In this document: positions 15,265 through 25,600 of the stretch, in pieces | Numbering within the stretch: the first letter of the stretch is position 1 | Layout: each line of letters begins with the position of its first letter | Origin: a virus | Length of the DNA: 28,640 nucleotides | Direction: 5' to 3' (one strand) | Virus record (IMG/VR): IMGVR_UViG_3300020450_000073 | Location: 1-28,640 of that record | The notes under the pieces: model-generated | Told to the model about the DNA's origin: nothing | What the model saw: only the letters and a program-made list of their open reading frames with translations | The model's database searches: none | Position numbers and translations under genes: made by a program

Positions 15265-16905
15265 ATGCCAGCAATAATAACATCAAATTTTAGAACTTTA
15301 AACGCACAACATTTTAAAGAGCAAATATCAGGTTCTAGTGTATACGTAGGTATAGGTAAATCAGACCCATGGTCATTGACTACTTCAGATACTACTGACA
15401 CTACTCCATTTACACCAAGTGATAGATTGGACGATTTAGGAGAAGCAAGAGCTAATTTAATAGGATTGAAAAAAATCGTAGCAGCAGATATTGCACATGT
15501 AGTACCAAGACATACATGGACTTCCGGAAGGTCATATGTAGCATGGGACTCAGACGACCCAGATATTTTTGATAAAGCGTTTTACATAGTCACATCTGAG
15601 TTTAAAGTATATAAATGCATCATAGCTGGTGGAGGTGCTTCAAGTATACAACCAACTCAAACATTAACTGACCCAACAGCAGAATCAGATGGATATACAT
15701 GGAAGTTTATGTATACAATATCAGTCACAGATGCTGAAAAGTTTTTAACTAATAGTTATATGCCAGTAAAAACTGTGTCATTAGGCGCAACTGCTACAGT
15801 AGCAGTAGCTTCATCTACAACTACAATAGTATTAACTGAAACTGTACCAGAAATAGTTGTGGGTATGACAGTATCAGGAACTAATGTAGGTTCTGGTAAA
15901 ACTGTTTCAGCAATTAATGGTTCAGTATTAACATTAAGTGGTACACCAAGTGGTTCAGTATCAGGTATACTTACATTTGCATACGCAAATGATGCAGCTG
16001 CCGAAGCTAGTCTTTCAGAGGCTGACTTTGCTCAATACTTAAACCAAAAAGCTTCAAGAGATTCATCAACAGCTGCTGGTATTGAAAGAATTGAAGTCAC
16101 AGCTGCTGGTTCATCTTTTAGTAGTAAACCTAATGTGGTAATAACTGGTGATGGAACAGGAGCCACAGTAGCTGCAGGCAATATTACAATGGCTGGTTCT
16201 GGTTCAAGCCAAACAGTTTCGAGTATCACTATACAAAATAAAGGTAGTGATTATAGATTTGCAGATATTTCTATAACTGGTGGTGGAGGTTCAGATGCCA
16301 CTGCAAGAGCAGTTATAGCTCCAAAAGCTGGTCACGGTGTTGACCCAGTTGCAGAATTAGGCGGATTTTTTATATCACTTAATTCTAAATTAGATGGTAA
16401 TGATGGTGGTGATTTAACAGTAGGTAATGATTTTAGACAAATTACTTTATTTAATGAGCCAAGAGTATTTAACTCAACTCCATTAGCTGGTTTACTAGCT
16501 ACAGCAGATACTTTAAAAGGTACTAAAGCTTTAGATTTTAATTCATCTGCAAATGTATCAAATTATGTAATTGATGAATTACTTGTAGGTGGTACATCAG
16601 GAGCTCAAGCATATGTAGTTGAAATTGATACATCAAATGGATTTGTAAGATACCATCAAAATTCTAAAACCGGTTATAAGTCTTTTACAACTGGAGAAGT
16701 AGTCACTGGTCAAACTTCTAGTAATGCAGGAACATTAGAAGCTAATGCATCAAATCAAGTAAGTGGTATAACTTATATAGCTGATGCAGTAGTAGCTCCA
16801 GAAGTAGATAGACATAGTGGTGATATACTATTTTTAGAAAATAGAAACCCAATTAATAGAACAACATCACAGATTGAAGATATTAAAGTTATTATAGAAT
16901 TCTAA
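15265..16905 (+). CDS. gp8: gp8 baseplate wedge protein with inserted beta modules
   Basis: The N-terminus (residues 1-165) matches T4 gp8: ITSNFRTLNAQHFKEQI, SSVYVGIGKSDPW, RHTWTSGRSYVAWDSDDPDI, KAFYIVTSEFKVYKCI and YTWKFMYTISVTDAEKFL. T4 gp8 is 334 aa; this protein is 546. The extra length is beta modules: residues about 172-239 (MTVSGTNVGSGKTVSAINGS), two GxGY-like repeats at 275-350, and a GETVTG-type segment at about 434-500. Conserved gp8 pieces resume between and after them (VDPVAELGGFFISLN, VDRHSGDILFLENRNPINR, IEDIKVIIEF). Gp8 dimers link gp7 to the hub-proximal wedge. AGGACAGGA precedes the start. Confidence 0.9.
   Translation: MPAIITSNFRTLNAQHFKEQISGSSVYVGIGKSDPWSLTTSDTTDTTPFTPSDRLDDLGEARANLIGLKKIVAADIAHVVPRHTWTSGRSYVAWDSDDPDIFDKAFYIVTSEFKVYKCIIAGGGASSIQPTQTLTDPTAESDGYTWKFMYTISVTDAEKFLTNSYMPVKTVSLGATATVAVASSTTTIVLTETVPEIVVGMTVSGTNVGSGKTVSAINGSVLTLSGTPSGSVSGILTFAYANDAAAEASLSEADFAQYLNQKASRDSSTAAGIERIEVTAAGSSFSSKPNVVITGDGTGATVAAGNITMAGSGSSQTVSSITIQNKGSDYRFADISITGGGGSDATARAVIAPKAGHGVDPVAELGGFFISLNSKLDGNDGGDLTVGNDFRQITLFNEPRVFNSTPLAGLLATADTLKGTKALDFNSSANVSNYVIDELLVGGTSGAQAYVVEIDTSNGFVRYHQNSKTGYKSFTTGEVVTGQTSSNAGTLEANASNQVSGITYIADAVVAPEVDRHSGDILFLENRNPINRTTSQIEDIKVIIEF
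15778..15981 (+). repeat. VxGT-TVSAI beta module in gp8
   Basis: Residues about 172-239 of gp8 align by eye with residues about 142-207 of the following 1831-aa protein: both have the order TTTIVLT-like strand, VG..V.GT, TVSAI.G, LTLS and a closing LTF. It is absent from T4 gp8. Confidence 0.6.
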
Positions 16906-16930
16906 TAGATAATATTAGGAAGAGAGATTT

Positions 16931-19900
16931 ATGGCAACAACAGTAGTAAAAAGTTTTTTAGAAGCACCACATTTTGATGATTTTGACGAAACTAAAAATT
17001 ATCATAGAGTTCTTTTTAGGCCTGGACATGCGGTTCAAGCAAGAGAATTAACTCAATTACAAACAGCATTACAAGCTCAAATTGATAGATATGGTCAATT
17101 TGCATTTAAAGACGGTTCAAGAGTTGTTAATGGTAAAGCTACACTTAATGTAAATTATGATTTTGTAAAAGTTGAATCATCATTTACTCATTCATCACAG
17201 GGGCCTTTAAATACTGATAATTATTTAGATGAATTTGTAGGTTCAACTATTACTGGTACGACAACAGGAGTCACAGCTATTGTAAAACAAGCAGTTGCTG
17301 CTGTATCTGGTGGAGACCCAGCAACTTTATATTTACAATATACAGCTGCTGGTACTGAAGCAACTGTAGCTAGTGCTGTAAGTAATAGTACTTCAGTCAC
17401 TTTATCTGCAGCAAATACATTAATTAAAGTTGGACAAAAAGTCACAGGAACTGGTATAAGTGGTACAGTGACAGTTTCTGCAATTAGTGGTACCACACTT
17501 ACATTATCAAGTAATCAAACAATAGCAAATTCAACTGTATTAACTTTTACTGGTACTAGTCAAACATTTGCAAATGGTGAAGAATTAACATCTGATACAA
17601 GTACAACAAGTGGTATAGTTAGGCATGCTAAATCATTAGCTTCATCTTCTACAGGACTGGGTTCATCAATTAATATTGAAGAAGGAGTATACTTTATAGC
17701 AGGTACTTTTGTTTTTGTACCAGCAGGTTCTTTATTATTAGACAAATATACAAATACACCAAGTTATATTGTAGGTTTAAAAGTCACAGAATCTAAAATT
17801 GATTCAAGTACAGATACTACATTACTTGATAACGCACAAGGTGTTCCAAATGCAGCTGCACCAGGAGCATTAAGATATCAAATTAGTACAACTCTTATTA
17901 AAGAGCCTTTATCATTAGCATCAAGAACAGAAGATAATTATATTACTTTATTGGTAATTGAAAATGGTTTAACAGCTGTAGATAAAACAGATAAAAATAC
18001 AGAAACTGAATTAACTGAAAGATTAGCAAGAAGAACATTTGAAGAATCCGGCGACTATGTTGTAGAGCCATTTCAAATTAATTTAAAAGAATATTTAAAA
18101 ACTGGTGATAATTTTGGATTTAAAACAGTAAGTGAAATTGAAGCAGAAGAATCTTTAAGTACAGCTGATGCTACAACATTCGGTGATAATAGATTTCAAG
18201 TTGGTATTGACCCATCAGTTGCTTATGTAAAAGGATTTAGAGTTGCTAATGGTATTACAAAACAATTAACAGTAGAAAAGCCAAGAGGCGCAAGTTCTAC
18301 TAATACAGTTAATGTTTCAACAACTTCAGTTTTAGTTGGAAACTTTGTTAAATTAACAGCAGCAACAGTAAAAGGTATGCCAGATGTAAATGAATTTAGT
18401 ACAATAGATTTACATAGTGTTAATATAGCAGGCACTCAGTCAAATAGTAATAAAATCGGTACTGCAAGAGCAAGAGCTTTAGAATTTGTAAACAATGAAC
18501 TAAGACTTTATTTATTTGATATTAATATGACTGGTTCTAATGTATTTAGTTCAGTAAAATCTGTAAATCAAACTGGTAATACACAAAACTTTATAGGTGA
18601 TTTAGCAAGTATAGGTAATTTATTTGATGTAGGTAATAATGGTTTAATATTTAAATTACCACAAACAGCTGTTAAAACATTAAGAACTGGAGCAACTACT
18701 ACAGATACAGTTTATATTGTTAAACAATTATTTGATGTTAACTCAAATACAATCAGTGTGTCTAATGCAACATTTGTAAATACATCTAGTATTGTAGCTT
18801 CATTAGGTAATGGTGTAATTGATACATCACCTACTATATCAAGTGGTTCTGATGGTTCTACATCATTAACATTTAGTGATATAAGTGGAGCAACTCCAAA
18901 TACTGCTAGAATGAAAGTAATGGCTGATGTACAAAAAAATATAGTTGAAAAAACAAAGACAAGAGTTAATGGTTCAACTGTGACAGGAGCTCTTTCAAGT
19001 GGCGCATTAAGTTTAGCTAAATCTGATATTATAAGAGTCACTGAAGTTAAAGATGCTCAAAATGTTGTTATCACAGATAGATTTATTTTAGATAATGGAC
19101 AAAGAGATAATTTTTATCAAAATGGTAAAGTAAGTCTTAAACCTGGTAATCCAACGCCAAGTGGAAATATAACAGTAACGTTTGACCATTATACACATAC
19201 ATCAGGAGATTATTTTTCAGTTGATTCATATCCAGAAGCTGATAGGTTAAAGAAAGTTTTATTCGATAGTAATCAAGGTGAGGTTAACTTACTTGATTGT
19301 TTAGACTTTAGACCAAGAAAAGCTGATGCTGGAGCTGATAACTTTACAGGTACTAATGGAAGTCATCCACAACCACCTAAACCAAATCATGCAGCCATAG
19401 CACAAGTCGAACATTTTATGCCAAGAATTGATAAAGTATATATTACAAGAAAAGGCGAGTTTAAAACAGAAGTTGGTGTACCAAGTTTAACACCTAAAGC
19501 TCCTAAGACACCAGATGATTCAATGGCAATATATAACTTATTTTTAAATCCTTTTGTATATGATTTAGATGATGTAAGTCCAAAAATTATAGAAAATAGA
19601 AGATATTCTATGAAAGATATTGGCGACCTAGATAGTAGAATAAAAAATCTAGAATATTATACATCATTATCTTTATTAGAACAAAGTGCTGCTGATGTAG
19701 AATTATTTGATGGAAGTGGATTCTCAAGACTAAAAAATGGATTTATTGTTGATGGATTTAAAGGCCACAATGTTGGAGATACTGCAAATCCAGATTATAC
19801 AGCATCAATAGATAAAAAGAATGGTATATTAAGACCTAAGTTTGACGAAAGAAATGTTAACTTAGTAAGATTAAGTAGTGAAGCAAATGGTAATGGTTCT

Positions 19901-22426
19901 AATAACTTTGCTACAAAAAGTGCTTCACTAGTCACATTACCATTTACAGAAACAAATTATGTTAACCAACCATACTCATCATTCTTTTCAAATGTAAACC
20001 CATACAATGTATTTACTTGGGGTGGGATGATGGACTTATCTCCTGATTCTGATGAATGGAAAGAAACTGATGTAAGACCAAATGTTATTATTGATGACTC
20101 TGCAGCTTATGAACAATTTGCTCAATTAGCAGAAGAATCTGGTATATTAGGTACAGTATGGAATGAATGGGAAACAAACTGGACTGGTGTAGAAGTTGAT
20201 TCATCACAAACAAGTAGTGGTGCTGGATTCTTTGATGACTTCTTTGACTTAGATTTTGGTGATGGTAGATTTGACCCATTATTAAGAGGTAGAAGGAGAA
20301 GAAGAGGTGGACGAGGAAACGTCACAACTATAACAACTACTACAACTACTCAAAATCAATCAAGGTCCGGTTTAAGAACTGACCTTGCATTTGATACAGT
20401 ACAAAGAAGTGACGGTCAAAGAGTTGTAGAAATTAATTTTGTACCATTTATACGTTCAAGAAAAATACATTTTAAAGCTCAATTAATGAAACCTAATACT
20501 ACAGTATTTGCATTCTTTGATGGAGTAAATGTAGCTAATTATGTTCAAGAAGAAAGCTTTGTAGAGTTTTCTGATTCTACTGGAGTAAAAACATTTGAAG
20601 GATTAGATGAAAATAGTTCAGAAATTACTCCAGGCGCTTTAACCACTGATGCTGCTGGCATAGTTGAAGGTTCATTTATCATACCAAGAAATGCCGCTTT
20701 TAGATTTCCGACTGGGGTAAGAGAATTTAGACTCTCAGACGATTCAACTAATAATAAAGATAATGAAACTACCTATGCCGAAGCTCAGTATCATGCACAA
20801 GGTTTAATAGAATCAGTAGAAAGCAGAATAGTATCTACAAAAGTTCCAACATTAGTCACAACAGAATTAAATGATGATAGAACAATAGTTGATACAAATG
20901 TATCTGAAAGAACAGAATGGGTTGACCCATTAGCAGAAACTATACTAATTGATAGAGAAGGTGGTATATTTGCTAAGTCAGTAGATTTATTCTTTAAAAA
21001 GAAAGATACTTCTATACCAGTAAGAGTCACCATAAGAACTACTCAAAATGGTATACCTACACAAAGAATAGTACCAGGTGCAGATAAAATTTTATATCCA
21101 ACATCAGTTAATATTTCAGATGATGCTTCTGCTGCTACTAATTTTGCTTTTGATTATCCAGTATATTTATCGCAAGATACTGAATATGCAATAGTTATTA
21201 CTTCACAATGTGATAACTATGAAGTTGCTGTAGCTGAAATGGGTGGATTTGATTTAACAAATCTAGGTGAAAGAATTACAAAACAACCTTATGGTGGTGT
21301 ATTCTTTAGTTCACAAAACGCATCAACATGGACTCCTGAACAATCTAAAGATTTAAAATTTAAATTAAATAGATGTTCGTTTAGTACAGCATCTAAAACT
21401 TTAACTTTAGTAAATGATGCTATACCAGCTAGAAGATTACCAGGTAATCCGTTGACAACAACTCAAAATTCTGGAGTAATTACAGTCACTCATAAAAACC
21501 ATGGAATGTATGGTGGTGGTACAAATAAAGTAGTTATAGCCGGTGCAACAGATACTAATGGTATTGCAGCTGCAAATATTAATGGTACACATACAATTGC
21601 AAATATAACTCATGATACTTATACTATTACTGCTGCTAATTCAGATGTATCAACTAATTCATCTGCAGGAGCTGGAGCTGGTGGTGGAAGTGCTGTGACA
21701 GCTACAGAAAATAGACACATGGATGTTATGTACCCAGTTATTCAAAATATACAAATACCTGGAACATCAATTAGATTCCATCTTACTTCAAAAACAAATA
21801 AAAGTATAAATGGTTCTGAAACAGCTTACTCTAATATATCTGAATTTGAAATATTACCAAATAAAAACTTTTCGTTTTCATCACCAAGAGTTATTGCATC
21901 AGCTGCAAATGAAACACAAAATTTAAGTGGTGCTAAATCATTTCAAATAAGATGTGTACTGAGTACAAGTGATGAAGCTCATTCACCAGTAATAGATTTA
22001 AATAGAACATCAGTACATACAATACAAAATATTATAAGTTCAAATGGTGGAGCAGAAAATGTTGCATCAGGTGGAGCAGAGTTAGCTAGATATATTACTA
22101 AAAAAGTAGAATTAAATGAAGAAGCTGATTCAGCCACAGTATTTTTAAATGTAAATAGACCGGCTGCATCAAATGTAGATTTATATTTTAGAGTTTTAGA
22201 AGGTGGTTCAAATGCTGACATTAGTGATGTAGCATTTACAGCGTTATCACCAGTAGAAGCAATACCAGTAAATGAAAATTCATTTTCTGAAATAAGATAT
22301 GATTTAACAGAATCTATATTATCTAATAAGAGTTATGGTACAATACAGTTTAAAATAGTATTACGTTCGACATCTACATCTAATGTACCAAAAATTAAAG
22401 ACTTTAGAGCAATTTGCGCAACATAG
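16931..22426 (+). CDS. Large DUF4815-type baseplate/fibre protein (1831 aa)
   Basis: Residues about 20-65 carry KNYHRVLFRPGHAVQARELT then QLQTALQAQIDRYG, the start of the DUF4815 proteins found after gp8 in marine T4-like phages. The protein is beta-rich throughout. Residues about 97-236 hold a GE/TG-type beta module split by a second module (142-207). Around residues 1100-1140 an acidic Phe/Asp stretch passes into RGRRRRRGGRG and a Thr run, probably a hinge. At about 1512-1594 is a further module with VTHKNHGM and DTNGIAAANINGTHTI. The segment VYLSQDTEYAIVITSQCDNY, then PYGGVFFSSQNASTWTPEQS, is a recognisable C-terminal beta domain. Position after gp8 suggests the outer baseplate role of T4 gp9/gp10, linking wedge to fibres, but homology is not shown. 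It has AGGAAGAGAG before the start. Confidence 0.8.
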   Translation: MATTVVKSFLEAPHFDDFDETKNYHRVLFRPGHAVQARELTQLQTALQAQIDRYGQFAFKDGSRVVNGKATLNVNYDFVKVESSFTHSSQGPLNTDNYLDEFVGSTITGTTTGVTAIVKQAVAAVSGGDPATLYLQYTAAGTEATVASAVSNSTSVTLSAANTLIKVGQKVTGTGISGTVTVSAISGTTLTLSSNQTIANSTVLTFTGTSQTFANGEELTSDTSTTSGIVRHAKSLASSSTGLGSSINIEEGVYFIAGTFVFVPAGSLLLDKYTNTPSYIVGLKVTESKIDSSTDTTLLDNAQGVPNAAAPGALRYQISTTLIKEPLSLASRTEDNYITLLVIENGLTAVDKTDKNTETELTERLARRTFEESGDYVVEPFQINLKEYLKTGDNFGFKTVSEIEAEESLSTADATTFGDNRFQVGIDPSVAYVKGFRVANGITKQLTVEKPRGASSTNTVNVSTTSVLVGNFVKLTAATVKGMPDVNEFSTIDLHSVNIAGTQSNSNKIGTARARALEFVNNELRLYLFDINMTGSNVFSSVKSVNQTGNTQNFIGDLASIGNLFDVGNNGLIFKLPQTAVKTLRTGATTTDTVYIVKQLFDVNSNTISVSNATFVNTSSIVASLGNGVIDTSPTISSGSDGSTSLTFSDISGATPNTARMKVMADVQKNIVEKTKTRVNGSTVTGALSSGALSLAKSDIIRVTEVKDAQNVVITDRFILDNGQRDNFYQNGKVSLKPGNPTPSGNITVTFDHYTHTSGDYFSVDSYPEADRLKKVLFDSNQGEVNLLDCLDFRPRKADAGADNFTGTNGSHPQPPKPNHAAIAQVEHFMPRIDKVYITRKGEFKTEVGVPSLTPKAPKTPDDSMAIYNLFLNPFVYDLDDVSPKIIENRRYSMKDIGDLDSRIKNLEYYTSLSLLEQSAADVELFDGSGFSRLKNGFIVDGFKGHNVGDTANPDYTASIDKKNGILRPKFDERNVNLVRLSSEANGNGSNNFATKSASLVTLPFTETNYVNQPYSSFFSNVNPYNVFTWGGMMDLSPDSDEWKETDVRPNVIIDDSAAYEQFAQLAEESGILGTVWNEWETNWTGVEVDSSQTSSGAGFFDDFFDLDFGDGRFDPLLRGRRRRRGGRGNVTTITTTTTTQNQSRSGLRTDLAFDTVQRSDGQRVVEINFVPFIRSRKIHFKAQLMKPNTTVFAFFDGVNVANYVQEESFVEFSDSTGVKTFEGLDENSSEITPGALTTDAAGIVEGSFIIPRNAAFRFPTGVREFRLSDDSTNNKDNETTYAEAQYHAQGLIESVESRIVSTKVPTLVTTELNDDRTIVDTNVSERTEWVDPLAETILIDREGGIFAKSVDLFFKKKDTSIPVRVTIRTTQNGIPTQRIVPGADKILYPTSVNISDDASAATNFAFDYPVYLSQDTEYAIVITSQCDNYEVAVAEMGGFDLTNLGERITKQPYGGVFFSSQNASTWTPEQSKDLKFKLNRCSFSTASKTLTLVNDAIPARRLPGNPLTTTQNSGVITVTHKNHGMYGGGTNKVVIAGATDTNGIAAANINGTHTIANITHDTYTITAANSDVSTNSSAGAGAGGGSAVTATENRHMDVMYPVIQNIQIPGTSIRFHLTSKTNKSINGSETAYSNISEFEILPNKNFSFSSPRVIASAANETQNLSGAKSFQIRCVLSTSDEAHSPVIDLNRTSVHTIQNIISSNGGAENVASGGAELARYITKKVELNEEADSATVFLNVNRPAASNVDLYFRVLEGGSNADISDVAFTALSPVEAIPVNENSFSEIRYDLTESILSNKSYGTIQFKIVLRSTSTSNVPKIKDFRAICAT
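17354..17551 (+). repeat. VxGT-TVSAI beta module nested in the 1831-aa protein
   Basis: Residues about 142-207 match the gp8 module at 15778-15981. Here it lies between TLYLQYTAAGT and QTFANGEELT, which look like consecutive parts of another module, so it appears to be inserted inside it. Confidence 0.6.
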
Positions 22427-22434
22427 GATAAGAA

Positions 22435-22638
22435 ATGCCAAGAAAGAAAAAAGTAGAAGATTTACCAGGATACGAAAAAGATACTGTTACGAACGTAATT
22501 ATAAATACTAATAGTAGTGCTTTTTCTAATAGAAGAGACCAGCTTCAAAAACTTAAAGAAAAAGACAGTGAAATCGAGCAAATGAAAACTGATATAGAAG
22601 AGCTTAAAAAAATTATTAAAAAATTAGGTAGTAAATAA
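22435..22638 (+). CDS. Small coiled-coil protein before the fibre (67 aa)
   Basis: A short basic N-terminus (MPRKKKVEDLPGY) and a beta-like stretch (TVTNVIINTNSSAFSNRR) are followed by a strong heptad coiled coil at residues 38-67 (LQKLKEKDSEIEQMKTDIEE). AGGATAAGA precedes the start, and the stop overlaps the fibre ATG by 1 nt. Tight coupling to the fibre gene suggests an assembly partner or a trimeric collar for fibre attachment. I do not recognise a family. Confidence 0.78.
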   Translation: MPRKKKVEDLPGYEKDTVTNVIINTNSSAFSNRRDQLQKLKEKDSEIEQMKTDIEELKKIIKKLGSK

Positions 22639-25600
22639 TGGCAATAAGAGACGAAGTAAGAATATTTAAATCAAGTACTCTAGAAGAATTTAGACAAAAG
22701 AGTAATGAACTTTCTATAAGAAATGTAGGTGATGATAATCTCATACATACAAATATTGCAGATAAAAAAGAATCATTCACAGCTGCAGCAAGTCAAAAGT
22801 TTTTTGAACTAAGTGGTAGGTTTGAAATATTACCTGACCAAACTATTGATAAAACAACAGGAGTTGCTGAAGCATATAGAGTTGGAGCTGTAAGAGTAAC
22901 GAAACAAGGTACTGCTTTAGTTCAAGGTTTAGAATCAGCTAATTTTAAAGTACCTAATTATACTTTAAAAGTCACATTAACAGGTTCACCAACAATACCA
23001 GCTGAGTTTGTAGAAAATGCTGTGTTAACTCAATCAGGTGGATTCTCAGGTACTCTTTTATCAGCAGATTCTACAACATTAAGATTTAAATCATTTACTG
23101 GTACGTTCAATACAGGTCAAAACTTAGGTATACCTCATACAAATGTAGATAAAAGAGTTGTTGCGGGTAATATATCAGCAAAAACAGATATTGATGCTGG
23201 CCATGGTATTTTAATTGAATTAATAACAGGTGCAAGTGCTAATGATGTTATTATTGTCGATTCAACTAGTTTAGTTGATGCAGTTAACGAATTACAAGAT
23301 GACGTAGGTATAGTAGAAAATTTATCAACTAGCGCCAAAGTATTAACACTTGCAGTTAATGAGCACGAAACAGATTTATTTGGAACAGGCAATGTCACAT
23401 TTAGTGGATTATCATCTACAGGATTTCAAGATGCTATTGAAGAAGTAAGAACTGAATTAGGTGCTCATACTTCATTGGGTACTACATTTACAACAAATGT
23501 TGTTGGAGCTGTAAATGAATTAGAAACTGCAATAAGAGGAAGTGGAAGTAATTATACATTAGGTACAGACTCAAGTAATATTATATCAGCTATTAATGAA
23601 TTAGAAACTGGTATAAGAGGTAGTACTTCAGATTATGCAACAACTGTTAATGCTGGAAGTATAACACAAGATATTGATACATTAGACGCTGAACTTGGAA
23701 CAATTACCGCGGGTGCAATGGGTACAACTGCTTCAACAGTAAGTGGTGCTATAGCTGAACATGAAACTCAAATAGGTAATGCAAATATTAATAGTATTGC
23801 ATCAGGCAATAATACTATTACAGGAGCTTTAGTACAATTACATACAGAATTAGGAAGTGCTTCATTAGATACAGGTGCTACTACTCATGCTGGTGCGATT
23901 AATGAATTACATGGAGAAATAAATTCTAACGATACAGATATAGCTACAATTAATACCAAACTTGGTACAATTTCGGCTGCAGCATTTGGTACATCAGCAT
24001 CTACAGTAAGTACTGCAATTGCAGAATTACATACTGATGTTGATGCAAGAGTAAAATTAGTTTCTGGTTCAGAACAAACACTTGCTTCTGACCTTAAATT
24101 AGGAAGTGGAAAAACTCTTGATTTATCAGATGGTACATTATTACTTGCGGCAGGTGGTGCGGGTTCAGTATCTAGTTTTGGTACAGCTTTCTTACAAGTA
24201 GATGGCAATTTAACTTCTTCCCCTATGGGAGTAAGAGTTGATAGAGACCATATCACTCCATCAGGTTCAATGACTAATCATGATGTTGAATTACAATGGG
24301 ATGAAACACAAGTAGCCTCTAATGCAAAAAGAGCATGGAGATTAAAAGGAATGGCCGATAACGGTTCTGCAAATACTGCAGATATCGTAACTTTCTATAA
24401 TGCTGAAGATTTAATTACAAATAATGCAGAATCTGGTATATCAGTCACATGGGATTCAACAAATCAAAACTTTGATTTTGATGTTAATGACCCAACAATT
24501 TCTTTAACAGGAGATGTGACTGGTTCAGCAACAATGACTAATTTAGGTAATGTAAGTATTGCCACAACAATAGCTGCAAATTCAATAGCTTTAGGAACAG
24601 ACACAGTTGGTAATTATGTTTCGACAATTGCTGGTACTTCAAATGAAATCGAAGTATCAGGTTCTGGTTCTGAAACTGCAACAGTCACTATAGGCTTACC
24701 AAACGATGTGACTATAGGACAAGATTTATCTGTCACTCGTGATGTAGCAATAACTAGAAATTTAACAGTAGGTGGAAATACTACTTTAGGTAATCAATCA
24801 TCTGATACAGTTTCTATTCCTGGTAATTTAACAATTACTGGCGACTTGACTGTTAATGGTACTAATACAATCTTAAATACAGCAACATTAGAAGTAGAAG
24901 ATACTTTAATACTTACAGGTACTGCTGGTACCGAACCATCAACAGGTGGTTTTGGTATTGAAACAAGATTGTTCACCGGTACAAGTGTACCAAGTGGAGC
25001 AGCATCAAATGTCACAGGTACTCATTCATTAGTATATAACTTTGCTACAGACCAATGGGAAGCAGATGGTTCATTAGTATTATCAGAAGCTACATTAGGA
25101 ACAGCTAAAGTTGAAAACACAGATTTTGGAAGTGGCAAAGATTTAGTATTTGCAGCTGGTTCAGGTTTATCAGAAGCAGTCACAGGTTTAAGTGGTAATA
25201 CTTTTACTGTCACATATACAAATACAGATAAAGGTTCATCTCAATTATTCTATAAAACATTTACTACTGATGCTGGTTCAAATGTAGTTGCTAGTGCAAA
25301 TAATGATACTATAGATTTTGAAGGTGGAACTGGTTTGACAACTACTGGTTCAGCAGATAAAGTATCAATTAAATTAGATGACACATCAGTCACAGCAGGA
25401 AGTTATGGTAGTGGTACTGCAATTCCAACATTTACTGTAGATGCTCAGGGGCGTTTAACAGCTGCAGGTACAGTTTCAGTTGATACATATTCAGGCTGGA
25501 ATCTAACAGTTGCTGGAACAGATAGAGGTAATATATCAGAAAATGAAAATGTATCATTTGTAGGTGGAACAGCTATTGATGCAACTTATAGTGCTACAAA

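Noticed and set aside
20088-20325. Overlapping minus-strand ORFs of 63 and 67 aa in the Arg/Thr-rich region
   Set aside because: Both arise from the biased codons of the 1831-aa gene; they overlap each other and have no expression signals.
22500-22507. Exact TATAAATA inside the 67-aa gene, 130 nt before the fibre start
   Set aside because: It lies in coding sequence, far from the fibre ATG, and chance copies are expected in DNA this AT-rich.
23259-24047. CRISPR-like or tandem DNA repeat
   Set aside because: Periodicity is clear at protein level only; DNA copies are diverged, unequal in spacing and lie inside a single reading frame.
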